Positions 1 to 11,409 are shown, counted from the stretch's first letter. The stretch is 64,000 nt of DNA from Aplectana chamaeleonis (GCA_029168955.1 JAPDOI010001214.1:144468-208467), one strand, 5' to 3'. Notes: generated by a model not told the origin, from the letters alone. Translations and numbers: made by a program.

Positions 1-59
1 AGAAGCAAAAACATGACATAATGATCCTGGAGCTGCATGCGGAAACCTTTTTTACCAGA

Positions 60-265
60 GAGGGTAGTCTATTCCGAAAGAGTACCGCCTCATTTCACCA
101 TGTTGTTCATACGTATCGACGGGGCTGGTGTCGGCGGGTGTTGGTGAGTGTTGGGGGGTGTCGGCGGGATACAGCGGGTGATTTTTGCATCCTATTTCCA
201 ATGCTTTCTGTGTGTATCGACCGTGCTGGATACTTCGGCTCATCCAACTATGACCGGGGCCAAAG
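60..265 (-). repeat. Dispersed repeat family R1, copy 1
   Basis: This segment recurs, diverged, at about 7405-7530, 10196-10290 and 10480-10620. Shared landmarks are a 'GGCCCC.GTCATAGTTGG' end, 'CGGTCGATAC', and runs of CACCCCCCAACACC. It is non-coding as far as I can see. It lies just upstream of the first gene A exon, so it is probably intronic or 5' flanking. Confidence 0.6.
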
Positions 266-332
266 AACTACAAGGAAGACTAAGTTTCTGACAGAGTTCT
301 GCATTTTATAAAAGACAATGTGCTTTTTGCAG

Positions 333-741
333 CTTATTTCCATGCTTATTCTCATGACGAACACAATGATACTAGTCAATCACCGGAGCTCGCTGATGCT
401 ACAACGTCTCTCTCAATTGTTTCCAAAACTACTGCTTCTACTCGTGAAACCACCGCTCCAATCGCGACTACAACTGGTCCAACGCTAGATTCATCGACCA
501 GAAACGAGGAGTCTACTAACCTTCCTTCACTACCTACTCCAATCAAAGAAACAACTGCAGATTTCACCAGCAATGAAGGACATCTCAGGACTTTTGGAGC
601 GACGGGAGTCCCTGGAACGACTACGATTTCGGTGACGCACGAAACACCTGAATTTTCGACCACGGCTGCTCCACTTATGGAAATTAGCTCTACCACGAAA
701 AAGAAAAAATCGTCGCAAAGGATGACTGAAAGCCTGACAGG
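333..741 (+). CDS. Gene A exon: Thr/Ser-rich mucin-like segment
   Basis: The exon starts after the acceptor TTTTTGCAG (324-332) and ends at ACAGG before GTGGGT (donor at 742). It encodes about 136 residues that are very rich in Thr and Ser, with scattered Pro, and end in a Lys cluster. Such sequence is typical of O-glycosylated extracellular stalks. It leaves 2 nt of a split codon, and the next candidate exon at 889 completes that codon as Gly. No signal peptide or start codon is visible, so the 5' exon lies upstream of the window or was not recognised. Assignment to gene A rests on strand, phase and the downstream transmembrane exon. Fusion across the long introns is inferred. Confidence 0.55.
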
Positions 742-888
742 GTGGGTGTTCTACAAGACTTGTGGACCCATTACACAAACGACGATTATAAATTAGTAAA
801 CTCTCGCACATGTGGAGGGAGTTGCAACAAGTTTATGGTATCACTACCGGTAACACTTTGTTGGGAGAATGAAGTAAACTCATTTCAG

Positions 889-970
889 TGGGTTCTACGA
901 TTCACAGAATGTATCGAAACAAGTTGATTTCAGGCTCCCAATAGGCTCCAATTCGACGAACGTCTTATAA
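889..970 (+). CDS. Gene A candidate exon 2 (3' limit uncertain)
   Basis: The acceptor CTCATTTCAG ends at 888. The split Gly codon from 741 continues into an open frame (GFYDSQNVSKQVDFRLPIGS...) that reaches a TAA at 968-970. An alternative is a separate exon at 934-987, after the acceptor TTGATTTCAG and before GTGAGA, encoding APNRLQFDERLITPYFIT in another frame. Both look protein-like and they cannot both be used in one message without a very short intron. Either the gene has alternative exons here or one of the readings is spurious. Confidence 0.35.
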
Positions 971-1204
971 CTCCTTACTTCATAACAGTGAGAATTTGTT
1001 CGTGATGGTATTTCATCAGCTGTACATACACGAAAAAGATCAGTCGTGAACAAAAGTTGCAGCCTGTGCCAGTAGCGATCCCCCAATACGGTGAATCAAA
1101 ATGGCAGCCAACCTCAGGTCGGGGGCCGCCTAAATGCCACCTATGGTTGCTACCTTCGAAAGAGATTTATTCTCAAAGAATGGCGGTGTATGCAAAACTG
1201 TCTC

Positions 1205-1283
1205 TTGTTGAAGGTTCTGACCCATCACAGATCCTGTCTACGCGACGGATGCCCAATACAGCTCCTTAGACCACTAGGCCACA
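1205..1283 (-). repeat. tRNA-derived SINE-like body (Pol III promoter boxes)
   Basis: On the minus strand there is an A-box-like 'GGCCTAGTGGTCTAAGG' (from about 1281 down) and, some 45 nt further, a B-box-like 'GGGTCAGAACC' (1223-1213). The D-arm pattern CCTAGTGGTCTAAGG is characteristic of tRNAs. The acceptor ends do not pair well, so this is a tRNA-derived relic rather than a gene. Confidence 0.35.
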
Positions 1284-1868
1284 TGAACACGCGTGGGGGT
1301 ACTTCCTGTTTTCCTGCGTGCACTCCCTCCACAGTTCTTCTTATCCATTAGTATTTTGATCGAACTGGCGGTTGCCGTTTTGGGTTTCGCGAGCGTGCAC
1401 ATGTGTCGATCTTTCAGATATAATAAATTTCACGCGTCGATGATGAGATTTTGAAATTTTCCGCGAAACCCTCAGCGCGGCTAAATGTCCAATTCATTCT
1501 GAGAATTGATTCTGAGAATTTCTCGTTGATTGGCCGCTCACCACCAATACCATGATACACAGTATTTTGTGGTCTGATTGGAGAAGAGGCGACCGCTTGT
1601 TTATTGTGGGCAGGGTAAGCCGAAAAGTTCAGAGGATTTTCTCTAGATTGTGAACAATTTTTCCTTTTTCTGTTTCACGCTTCCCAGCCTAACAGTGAAC
1701 TTGTTCCTTGAAGAAGAGTGCGAGGTTTATATAAAAACCGCAGGATAGAAAAACAGTTCTACGGAAGTTACTAATTAGTACGCGCAAAGCACTTGAAGTT
1801 TATGCTGTTTTTCTAGACAACGAAATCGTTTCGCAGCCATCTTTCCTATAGTTAGGTAGTCATTTCAG

Positions 1869-1933
1869 TGAACCTGATTTTACCTGCAGTGAACGATTAT
1901 TGAAAAATAATCTGAAAATGGTTGAATATGGTC
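1869..1933 (+). CDS. Gene A candidate exon 3
   Basis: The acceptor GTCATTTCAG (to 1868) and donor GTAAGC (from 1934) bound 65 nt: 1 nt, 21 codons, 1 nt. The frame reads EPDFTCSERLLKNNLKMVEYG without a stop. The exit phase (1 nt) fits the entry phase of the next exon at 2063. The fold is not recognised. The short length and strong acceptor argue for a true exon, but no paralogous copy of it was found for gene B. Confidence 0.45.
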
Positions 1934-2062
1934 GTAAGCACTTCTGAGGAATCCAAGCTGGGCTTGGAATAAGAGCGAAGCATGTGAAAGCAATAAAAGA
2001 GACGTATTCATGACCTTGATGTACTTGCAATTCGACGAGAATTCTCCAATATTATCTTCCAG

Positions 2063-2137
2063 GAATCATTGAATCTTCAACTAAACTCCTAAACGTCTCA
2101 TCAATCGTTCCTATCAGTTGGGAGCGGAGCTGGGGTG
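2063..2137 (+). CDS. Gene A candidate exon 4
   Basis: The exon is bounded by the acceptor TTATCTTCCAG (to 2062) and donor GTAGTA (from 2138). It has 2 nt completing the previous codon, 24 codons (IIESSTKLLNVSSIVPISWE...) and 1 nt left over. It follows the exon at 1869 in compatible phase across a 129-nt intron, which is the best mutual support for both. At least one more exon is needed before the exon at 6368, because the phases do not match directly. Confidence 0.45.
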
Positions 2138-2250
2138 GTAGTAAACTTGCCAAACTACGATGTTAACCAAGGCTTTTAACATCAATGTTAACTATGAGGT
2201 TATCAGTCTTGACTGAAATCGGCGTACTAATACCAAGAGCCAAGATAAGT

Positions 2251-2456
2251 TATAGTGGAGTCCACCAAGAGTGTCTCATTTACTTATCAATGAGAAGCGG
2301 TCGATTGGAGATCAATGAACATGAAACTCGTTGTAGCACAACCGCTCTCGCTCAATCGGTATCGAGCGTGCTGGTATGGGATTCATGCACATTGATCCCC
2401 AGCCGACCGCTTCTTATTGATAAGTAAATGAGACACTCTTGGTGGACTCCACTATA
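2251..2456. mobile_element. 206-bp MITE with near-perfect 53-bp TIRs
   Basis: Left arm 2251-2303 and right arm 2404-2456 are almost exact reverse complements (TATAGTGGAGTCCACCAAGA...). The ends are TATA, consistent with a TA (or TATA) target. About 100 bp separate the arms. The near identity of the arms suggests a recent insertion. It lies in a gene A intron. Confidence 0.75.
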
Positions 2457-2625
2457 CTATAAAAAATCTTGGAGTGAAAGTTCGAAGTTACTGCTCCTTA
2501 ACTTCCTTGTTACCCCCCTAGGAACTCACGATCGCGAACATTGATGTTCGCTCATTAATCGGCGCCTTTCACAGGTCAACGATGAGACACTGGGCATGTT
2601 GAGGAGTGCATTAGACGGCGATGGC

Positions 2626-2669
2626 GGGTTAGGCTAAAAAGTCCTCGAGAGGACTTTTTAGCGTAACCC
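2626..2669. repeat. 44-nt palindrome
   Basis: GCTAAAAAGTCCTC is followed by GA and its reverse complement, and the match extends outward through GGGTTA/TAACCC with one mismatch. It would form a hairpin of about 20 bp with a 2-nt loop. It is too short to class as a transposon from sequence alone. Confidence 0.6.
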
Positions 2670-4769
2670 TCCAACTCCGGGTTTCTCACCCATCATCACT
2701 GGAGCCGTGATTGGGCCAAGAACTGTGTAAATATACGCCAGTCCCCCCAACGGCTGGCGCACCGTTCGTCATGCGCAGTGATAACGCGATCAATAGCAAA
2801 TTATTGCTTCCCTCGTTCAGCTGACTGCTTCCCTCTAAATAATTTTTTTTGCTGAGCGTTTTGCGTGCTCGATTTTGCTGTGTTTTCAATTTAACGAGGA
2901 CTACGAATTGAGGTTATTGTGACCGAGAAATCTGTCAGTGGATTAACTAGACCAGAACGCGCAGAAATTTGAATTTGAAGTGTCTAACTCCAAATTTCAG
3001 ATCTCTTTTGTTTTTTCTCCTTCGCATAAATTCATGGAAACTTTACTGTTCACTTTTGTTGTGGTCATGTACTTTTGTTTTCTCATGCTTTCTTGTTTTG
3101 TTTTCTATGCAAAATTCAAGAAAGAGAAAACCTATGCTCTTGCCATTTTAATCTCCGCAGTATCGACTAAAATTGAAACTGAAACCATTTAACAGTCCAA
3201 TAGTTCGATTACTCGAATATTTTATTCATTCGGAAATTTTAATTTTATGTTTTTTCGATTACTCGGTTCATTTTGTTATTTCAATAATTCGTTTTTCTAA
3301 TATTCAATACATTCTGGGATTCTTGAGTAATCGATTCATTCGATATTTCAACTATTCGTTTTCTCGAATACGTGGCCAATTTAAGGGCACATTTGAGCGT
3401 CCAGAATTCGGATTCAAAAGCATTTACTGAACTTTCATTTAAATTGAACGGAGGACAGGTTTTCGACTTCACTTATATTTTTCGAGAAAACATGTGGGGG
3501 CGTTATTCGAAATTGTTCAAGCACACAGAATTTTCGAAAAGGCCATTGAATGGGTTCAATCATTCAAAAGTTTTCGCAGTAGATTAATCGAACTCTTTCT
3601 TCATTCGAGGTGGTATTTGAATCATTCATTTGCAACATATCGTGGAATGCTCTGCATCTAGTAGGTAATATATATTGCCTGCGACTCAAGCGTTTGCGAT
3701 CGTCTTTTTGAATATGTACGGAATTTATCTTTTTGAGCATGTGATTCGAAAAAATTATTGGCGCGAAGTACTTCTCGCAAACTCGTGAATGAATATATTT
3801 TCCAACGAACGTTAAAAAAACTCGAATTCAGAACCTTCAAAATTGCCTAGTGAATAATTAATTCTGAAACCGGTTCTCCATGGGGTTGGATTAAATATTA
3901 GGAAATTTCTCACACTTATCCGAGAAAATGTTCAAAACAACAAAGATTAACTGAAAAGAAAAGCAATGGAATTTAAGCTGTGTTCATGAAGAGTTCGAAA
4001 TTCTTTTCAAATTCAACGGAAAGGTTTCATTCTGCAAGGGCATTTTTCAAAAGTATTTTTTTCAAAAGTTCAGAAGTAGTAGTAAAGATACTGTGGAGGC
4101 GAAATTGACGATGTGTGTGTTTTCTCTTTTTCTAGCTACTCGAAAAAGTAAATATTGAATGGTCATCAAAAAGTGAGTTCTAAGGTTCTCATAATCAATG
4201 ATTGAGAAAACATAGTAGACCTGAAATTTTGAAGGAAGGACTTTCATATCAACCTTACAGCAAGTTTTAGCCTAGCTATTCCTGTGACAGATTTCTCCGG
4301 CCAGTTTCACCTGAATTCACGAATCTCGTTAAATTGAAAACATTGATTAGAAAATTCATTGCATAATACTAATAAAAACTAGATTAAGAGAAAGCAAACA
4401 GAGGTAAAACATTCAGCTGAACGGATCAACCAACGAAAGTAAGGCGAGAGAAGACGAGAAGGAGTGACTCTACACATAACAAGCATATACTGTACACGAG
4501 AAGATTGCAAGTTAATCGGAAACCATTATTTCTGCTCTAATCATTTTCACAGCTACTGTCTCTACATACTGCGAAAGTGTTAATTGTTGATGTATGAGGA
4601 GCAGGGTTCAAGAATCTAGGAGAGCCTCTCCAAAGTCACTCAGTCCGTAAATGCATGGCGTAGTGCGATGTCGCGCTGCTCTTTCAGTGCGATCACGGGG
4701 TCAGATCCGCACTCATAGATTTTTACACATGCATGTGCATAAGTCTGGCGATGAGAATTAGTTCTCGTG
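2670..4769. other. Gene-free intronic stretch, TTCGAA-rich in part
   Basis: No coding frame with splice signals was recognised here. About 3180-3600 is A/T-rich and dense in ATTCGAATATTCG-like words. The same compositional repeat recurs at about 45760-46450 and 57300-58130. The remainder shows no feature I can support. Confidence 0.4.
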
Positions 4770-4855
4770 CGTTGGGAACATAGCAGTTTGGTGCAGAGCA
4801 ATGTGTCGCTGTTGATGAACCGGCGTTCGCGGGTTCGTTTCCAGAGGCAGCCAAT
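4770..4855 (+). repeat. tRNA-like SINE body
   Basis: The plus strand shows an A-box-like TAGCAGTTTGGTGCAGAGC (4781-4799) and a B-box-like GGGTTCGTTTCC (4831-4842) at tRNA-like spacing. A clear acceptor stem is lacking. It is probably a tRNA-derived SINE or a tRNA relic. Confidence 0.4.
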
Positions 4856-6367
4856 TTTGCGAACGATTATGTTACAGTTCCCAGTTGGTTCGAGGGTAAC
4901 TTCGAAGTCTCACACCTCAATTCTTCCTGGTTATCGTGACATGATCACTGCTCCTAACTCTCAGTTTCGGCTAGTTTACTACCACCCCTGGATGGCTGCC
5001 AGCCGATGGGTGACATCCGTCCCTCCCCCCAGACAGCGTGAGTGGCCGCCCTGCTGCTGTGTAGGGGTGATCAGGGGACAGCGGACAGGTCGGTTCGCAA
5101 GGGAACTTGCAGCGCTCCACTGCCTTTCCTTAGAGCACAATTCAAGAAGTCGCCACCCGTGGATGTGCATGACCCCATGCCCACGGTAGCGAGCGAACCC
5201 CTCTTCACATCGCGCACTATTTCTCCTTACTCTGCGGCGGTTAGCGGAGTTACCACCCGTTTCTCGCAGTTAGCCTCCACACAAGCAAAAAAAAAACGCA
5301 AAAAAGGCTCACTGCTGCCACTGACTACAACGGTCATTGAATAGAGCGCCGCCCATTTCTATGCCGGTATGACAACATTGATAGTCGATTAGCGATTGAC
5401 ACAGTCACCACGCGGTAGCTCCTACCTTCGGGGTGACGGAAATATGCCCTGTCCACTTTGTTGGTTTCCTCAGGGCACCTGGGGTACAATCTCGGATTGC
5501 ACCTTGGTAAAAACGCCTTTTTTCCATGCTACTACAGTACCCAGCATCTTTTTTTTTGCGGAAACGGAGTTTCGCGACGTTCTAACACGAAGCGCCGCAT
5601 TACCACCACTGTTTTCCAAAATTGGCGGAATGAACTTTCATGGAGATCAACGCGGTTCTCTCTCAGTGAAATGGGTGCGATGACATGTGAAAAGGGTCTT
5701 CTTGGTTCCGGTATTCCATTAGAATAACATGTATTTTCTTCTGGATTTCCCATCCATCCCAGGCCAGGACCTGACAGATTTCTGTCAAAATGACCGCCTG
5801 ATGAGTTAATGATGAAGAATTTCGAGGTTGAAATGAGCATTCTCCGAATAATTTCTGGAGATGAGTCCATTACTTTGTAACACTGTTATGAAAGACTAGT
5901 TGAAAGCAATTCAAGATGACGAGAACTTCGAAACCGGACCCATTTGAAGCAGGCTATAGGGATGAGGCTCTTTATATACGCAAAAAACCACCCAAAAACA
6001 ACTGTTTTCGCAAAACATTCGCTCTGCACTGTGCAGGCTCATTTTGTCATGCTCTTGCTTCCAAACCTGTAGAAACGGGGACAAAATGTAAAATTTGTGC
6101 GAAGAACATATCCACACGATTATAAAAATCCAACCATTGTGAGTAGGTCGTCTAATCCAAAAGAGTACCGGACCCAGGCTGTATGCGCTGTAGACATGAG
6201 GTCAACTTAAAGCTGGCCTGCGACTCCTTCTTCATGGTAGCGAACGGGTGACGCAGCCACGACCCATATTACTTGAACTGAATCAGCCTGCGAGGTTCTC
6301 CTGCAGCGAGGATCAGACCCAGTTGCGGTCGCGCTATGTGAAATCACCATTTCAAACTATCTTTCAG
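4856..6367. other. Gene-free intronic stretch
   Basis: Short open frames occur in this stretch (for example at 5396-5683 and 5916-6125). None has a convincing splice context, protein-like composition or similarity to other sequence in the window. Nothing else was recognised. Confidence 0.35.
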
Positions 6368-6463
6368 TAAACCTTCCACTTCCGGAAGAACACCACCCGC
6401 GTTGTTGCCGCATTTGCCTTCAAAGAGCCTTTATGATCCTCTGGAAGAAAACAACAAATACAA
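6368..6463 (+). CDS. Gene A exon: Pro/Ser-rich juxtamembrane segment
   Basis: The exon lies between the acceptor ATCTTTCAG (to 6367) and the strong donor GTGAGT (from 6464). It has 1 nt, 31 codons (KPSTSGRTPPALLPHLPSKS then LYDPLEENNKY) and 2 nt. Those 2 nt (AA) are completed to AAC by the first base of the transmembrane exon at 13177, so the two join in frame. This places the segment directly before the membrane span. The intervening 6.7-kb intron is almost entirely mobile DNA. Confidence 0.6.
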
Positions 6464-6644
6464 GTGAGTGCAAATGATCATGGTTTGTATCTTATCTCTA
6501 GGAGCTGCATTGCATACATATATTATCACACTACTTTCAAAGCAGAGCGGATGAGTAGCACAATTGGCCCCTAGTAAACCCACCATTCAGTCAGGATCAT
6601 CTGAGTGGGTGATAAGACGAGCCCGAAACGATTCCAGGCTCATT

Positions 6645-6885
6645 CATAGCTGGTCGCTTCGACTAGTCGCGGCACTGCCAACAGGTACAAAACCCGTCGC
6701 GACAACAGATCTTGCACTGAGTCGCGACGGGTTGGAACAGTTTGCAGTTTCAGTCACTATTGCCGAGCGACTGGGGTATTTCATAGCCAGTCGAAGCGAC
6801 CTGCTCGATTTTGTTAGGTCGCTTCGACTAGTCGCGTCGCTTCAATGATGGAAGCGATTCGTCTAGTCGAAGCGACTAGGCCGTA
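6645..6885. repeat. Cluster of GTCGCTTCGACTAGTCG motifs in both orientations
   Basis: The word GGTCGCTTCGACTAGTCGC or its reverse complement occurs at about 6652, 6794, 6822 and 6866, with shorter relatives (CCCGTCGCGAC, GTCGCGACGGG). A diverged patch recurs at 7310-7400. The inverted arrangement suggests overlapping foldback units. No coding role is visible. Confidence 0.5.
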
Positions 6886-7404
6886 ATCTTTCCTCAGGAC
6901 GTGGTGTATTCGGCGCCAATTTGCGGACGTCAAAGCTCACCCACATAAAAGACCGCATGTGAAAGGGAAAAACGAGTATCTTTCACACATTTACGATTAT
7001 AGAGGTGAGAAAGTTCAATAAGGCTACCGAGAAATCACATTTCATGCAGAGCTTTCGGCAATTACTAACGTTAGTTGAAGTTTTGTGTTGCTGTACAAGC
7101 AAATTCCATCCCGTCGTCTTTTGAAACCATGTCTTTGTTGAAAAACTATGCAAGACTAATTTATTTTGAAGGTTAAGGCACCGAAGTCACAAAAAAATCA
7201 GGAGAAATCAGCAAAAACGAGAAATTTTCTTTTAATTCCTGCGGCGCTGTCCGCATTTGTCCGTATTTTTTACGCAAAACTGCGACTGCCCGAGCGACCC
7301 GAAATCAGTGGACGAAGCGATTTGAAATTGCTTTGTCCAGCGATTTCAAATCGCGGCAGTTTTGTTGGTCGCTTCGACTTCAAGTCGAAGCCACCAGCTT
7401 TGAA

Positions 7405-7530
7405 TGAGCCTTTAGGCCCCAGTCATAGTTGGATGAGCCGACGTCTCCAGCCCGGTCGATACACACAGAATGCATTGCAAATGGGATGCAAAAATCACTC
7501 GGTGTATCCCCCCCCGCACCCCCCGGGGAC
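7405..7530 (+). repeat. Dispersed repeat family R1, copy 2
   Basis: The reverse complement of the 60-265 copy aligns here through 'CAGTCATAGTTGGATGAGCC', the CGGTCGATACACACAGAA block and the poly-C tract at 7510-7530. The following 7530-7625 segment is repeated in inverted orientation at about 10085-10175 (TCTACACACGGAGGGAGGAG and the reverse complement). Confidence 0.55.
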
Positions 7531-7607
7531 AGGGTCTCTCTACACACGGAGGGAGGAGCACGAACGAAATTTTATGCTGACGCGACGCGCGCGGCGGAAT
7601 TTTTTAT

Positions 7608-7983
7608 CTGATTACCCCATCACTGGAGCGCGCTTGCCACAATCTCGCAAGATTTCATGGCATTTCATGTGTTTATTGATTCTCATATGACTATTTCTTT
7701 ATGTTTCATAATCCAGAGCCAAACTGGTTTAAGGCGGCAACGATCCCATAACTACAGCTAAAATGGTGGTCGATCTTCAATACCATACTACATTTTCTAT
7801 AAATATCAAGCGGTACAACGGCACGAGAACATACAAGAGTTTTCGAAATGAGTGCCCAGGATAAAATGATGAGAGGAACAACTCAGGAACATAAAGAAGT
7901 CATGTGAGAATGAATAAAAACATGAAAGACCCCGGAAATCTGGTGAGCTTCTATCAAGCGCGCTCCAGTGATGGGGTAATCAG
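7608..7983. mobile_element. 376-bp inverted-repeat element
   Basis: CTGATTACCCCATCACTGGA with CGCGCTTG at 7608-7635 is repeated in inverse orientation at 7955-7983. The arms are about 28 bp and nearly exact, with a unique AT-rich centre. No clear target duplication was identified. Confidence 0.55.
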
Positions 7984-8451
7984 GGCTGGGCACTCGTCCC
8001 GGCATGGTGAATCTGAATATGCACCCCCCTTAGCTCGGTAATTTTTAGGCACCCCCTTATGGGAAATCGAAATTGGCTGTTTTGCGAATAGTTGGACAGC
8101 CATGATCTTGACCTCCTGATTTTGATGAACAAGAATATAAAAAAAAGCACTGAATAGAGAATATTCCGAAAATGGCAGCAAAAAAGGTAGTGCAATTTCT
8201 TTCAAAACAACCCCATGAGGAAAATTTGTTAGTAAGACGGTAAGTTATGACAAAAGATAAAACATTTTTCAATACAAAACAATTGAACGATTACCAACAA
8301 CAGAACTACTACTATTGCGATAATTAATGTTTCCTGTCGAATGTTTTCATAAACCTATGAAGGATTAGTTAATCTGTACTTGATTGTTCTGATGTGGAAA
8401 TCAGAACTATTTTGTGTTGTGGAATAATGTTAGGAGTCATGTGATTCGTAG

Positions 8452-9337
8452 GGAGTAGAAAACCTGAGTTTTACCCTCCTAGAATGCCGCAATCATTTAA
8501 AAATCGGCTTGCCGTGCGATACGGTGTTTGTACGCAGCTACACAGCGCACACGGGAATGGACGCGCACACAATATTAATAAAAAATGTATTTTATTACAG
8601 AACGGGGTGGAGAAAAGGATTGAAACTGAAGGAAATGGAAAACGGTAGAGGTAGTCTATTCTGGATGTACCCATTTTAAAAATTTAATGTAAATAAACAA
8701 AGTTAGAGATGGTGTAAATATTTAGCCGTGACAAGGTTCATTCAAACGAACCTAGTTGATCAAAACTAGCATTAAACTGAGAGCAAAGGATATTGTTAGA
8801 AAGAGGAGAATCTGGCAAACATTTTGATTTCAATAGGACTGATTTTTAATGTGATTTAAGAACCTTAAATCTCGTCCCGGTTTTACCCCGAAAACCGGGA
8901 CAAAACCGGGACGAGGTTGAAGGTCCTTATATCACATCAAATATCAAACTTATTGAAACCAAGGTGTTTGCCAGAATCTCCTCTTTCTTTCAATGCTCTT
9001 ACTTTTTATGTTCAATGCTGTTTTCATTCAACAGAGTTCATTTGAATGAACCTTGTCGAATCCAAAAAACTCACCCGCTCCAACTTAGTTTATTTACATT
9101 AGATTTCTATAATGGTTACATTAAAAGTATCGTACCTCTGCCTCCTTCCATTTACTCCAGTTTCAGCCCTTTTCTCCTTCCCGTTCTGTAATAAATTACA
9201 TTTTTATATTAATATTGTGTGCGCGTCCACTCCAGTGTGCGCTGTGTTGCTGCGGACAAGCACCAGATCGCACGGCGAGCCGAATTTCAAGGGATCGCGG
9301 CACTCCAGATGGCTACAACTCGGGTTTTTATAGTTCC
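8452..9337. mobile_element. Foldback element with about 430-bp arms
   Basis: The segments 8452-8880 and 8905-9337 are imperfect reverse complements over their whole length. Examples are GCCGTGCGAT and GTGTGCGCGTCCACTCC near the outer ends and CCGGGACAAAACCGGGACGA at the centre. It would fold into a single long hairpin. No open frame of note lies within it. It is a non-autonomous foldback or long-TIR transposon in a gene A intron. Confidence 0.7.
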
Positions 9338-9664
9338 AAAGCCCTATTCAGTGCACTTGTGCTCTGCAGGGTACTGATAGCAGTTTTTTTTTACCATGAT
9401 GAGAGACATGGTACTTCTCAAGGAGGAGGACACGATCATTAACTTCTCTCACAAGACCTTGCAAAGTCCTCAATTTTCACAATCGGATCTCTTCATAAGT
9501 CACATTCTCATAAGCTAAAATTAGTTGGCTAGTCGTGATACTAAATGTGCTACCTGTAATTTCAATCTGTACTAATACAACAGTTCGCTGATTCTTTTTT
9601 GAACGTGAACGATAGCGCTTCTGAGCGCTCTCTTTGTATCTTTGCCTCGAATCGGTTACCACCC

Positions 9665-9720
9665 GTGTAATAAATGAACGTTGCACCTGAGAAACATGGT
9701 GCAACGTTCATTTATTACAC
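9665..9720. repeat. Perfect 23-bp stem, 10-nt loop hairpin
   Basis: GTGTAATAAATGAACGTTGC plus ACC (9665-9687) is exactly reverse-complemented at 9698-9720. It could be a tiny MITE derivative or a small-RNA precursor. Nothing distinguishes the two from sequence. Confidence 0.6.
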
Positions 9721-10203
9721 ATACCAATCCTTACTTGCTACTAGATAACGGAGTAGTGTTTATTTCTTTATCAAAGTAATCAAACAAATTATAGATAATA
9801 CTTAATTCATAGAGTTATTAAAAAGAAACCTCGACAGCAACTATTAATTTTTGCGAACGCAACCTGCATATCTATCCATAATTTGAATTCTGTTAGTGTT
9901 TTTTTTCGAAAAGCGGAGAAGAAGAGTTGACAAATCAAAAGAAAAGCGCGTACTATTTTTTCCCTGAAATTCGGCAGAACAGGCACTTTGTTTTTATCTG
10001 GGTGTTCGGTTTAGGCACCCCCCTTTGTCCTCTCCGCAGCGTCCAATATGCACCCCTCTAAGGTCAACCGGGACGCGTGCCCAGCCCTGGGGGTAATAGG
10101 ATAAAAAGTTCCGCCGCGCGCGTCGCGTCAGCAATGAATCTCGTCCGTGCTCCTCCCTCCGTGTGTAGAGGGACCCTCTCCCCACCCCCCGCACCCCCCA
10201 ACA

Positions 10204-10550
10204 CCCCCCAACACCCACCCGGTCGATACGTATGTTTAAAATGATGGAGTGAGGTTGAGAAAATCACTCGGTGTATCCGACGCGGTCGATATCCATGCTA
10301 TACGTGGATGACGGCGGATGAGAAAATCACCGGGTGGGCGGACCGATGATAAAACATTGCGTATCACTAGAAAGCTAGCCTTACTGCTACCTCTGTTTCT
10401 TCACTATGCTCTCCTTCACTATTTCTCTGAACAGGTGCAATCCTGTTGGCCACTTAATCATCGTCATATCTAGTTGGATGCACCGAGTGATTTTCTCAAC
10501 CTCACTCCATCATTTTAAACATACGTATCGACCGGGTGGGTGTTGGGGGG
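10204..10550. repeat. Exact 70-bp inverted repeat (R1 copies 3 and 4)
   Basis: The arm 10204-10273 and the arm 10481-10550 are perfect reverse complements over 70 bp. Both belong to the R1 family (CGGTCGATACGTATGTTTAA...). The identity implies recent duplication and inversion or gene conversion. The loop of about 207 bp contains no gene. Confidence 0.75.
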
Positions 10551-10954
10551 TGCGGGGGGGGGTGTTGGGGGAAGTCGGTGGGTTACAGATGCAAATAGCA
10601 CCAACTCTGACCGGGGCCTCAGACAGGGCTCAGACGAGTTCGGAATCGTATCGAGCAATAGATTGCATTCAAGCGGTCGGTCTGGCAAAGTCATGATGAT
10701 GGGGGCATGATGATACCTGTGATTATAAGAACAACTGGCCATTATTCTTTACGTGGTCGTTCACGAATCGACCAACTCCATGCTCCGTTTCTCAATAAAT
10801 GGAATGCTGTTTGTTTTGTGGAAGCTGATATTGATACTGATTGTTTGATAAGCCGATATCTCTGCTGAATTTAAGTTACTCCTTAGCTCCCTAAATTAAG
10901 TCTCGAGCGCACTTCTGACCTGGCACGCTGTTTCTCTCCTCTCTAGCCAAGAAT

Positions 10955-10996
10955 TCAGTCAGATCTGACTGAATCTAGTCAGTCAGATCTGACTGA
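10955..10996. repeat. Paired TCAGTCAGATCTGACTGA palindromes
   Basis: The 18-nt palindrome TCAGTCAGATCTGACTGA occurs twice, about 24 bp apart, with a related TCAGTCAGTCTCAACTGA near 11112. It may be a binding-site-like motif or a simple local duplication. Confidence 0.4.
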
Positions 10997-11235
10997 GTGA
11001 TTCAGTTTATCTTGTTTGTTGCTGACTTTCTCTACTTAGCCTAGGTCGCTATCCTACAACACGTACGTCTGAAATAAGTGCGACTCATCTAAATTCTTTT
11101 CGGAAGATGGATTCAGTCAGTCTCAACTGAATTTTTTGCCGGCTTTACTACGAGCTACTCTGTTTTCTCGAAAACCATCCTTCGCGATAAAACTATCATA
11201 GCAGCGCCACGGCTTCCTCCCGGATTGAAACCGTT

Positions 11236-11409
11236 GGGGGGGGGGCACTCAAGATAATGAAATGATTCATCCATGAAAATGAAAATTTGGGCTGATATCA
11301 TATGCCTGATAGCATTATCAGTCAATGTTTTGGTGGAGACTCCATGGAAATACTTCGACTTCTGAAAGCTGTATCATTAATTCTCCAACTGAATCCTGAG
11401 TGGCCCCCC
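11236..11409 (+). mobile_element. MITE family F, full copy (about 175 bp)
   Basis: It begins with a G-run then CACTCAAGAT and ends with ATCCTGAGTG then a C-run, giving terminal inverted repeats. The interior has ATTCATCCATGAAAATGAAA and TCCATGGAAATACTTCGA. Related copies or fragments occur at about 48578-48755, 51996-52072, 52437-52843 and 54838-54895. Confidence 0.6.

Noticed and set aside
5396..5870. Overlapping frames near 5.4-5.9 kb as an exon
   Set aside because: Open on both strands over the same stretch, no splice sites, and no protein-like conservation.
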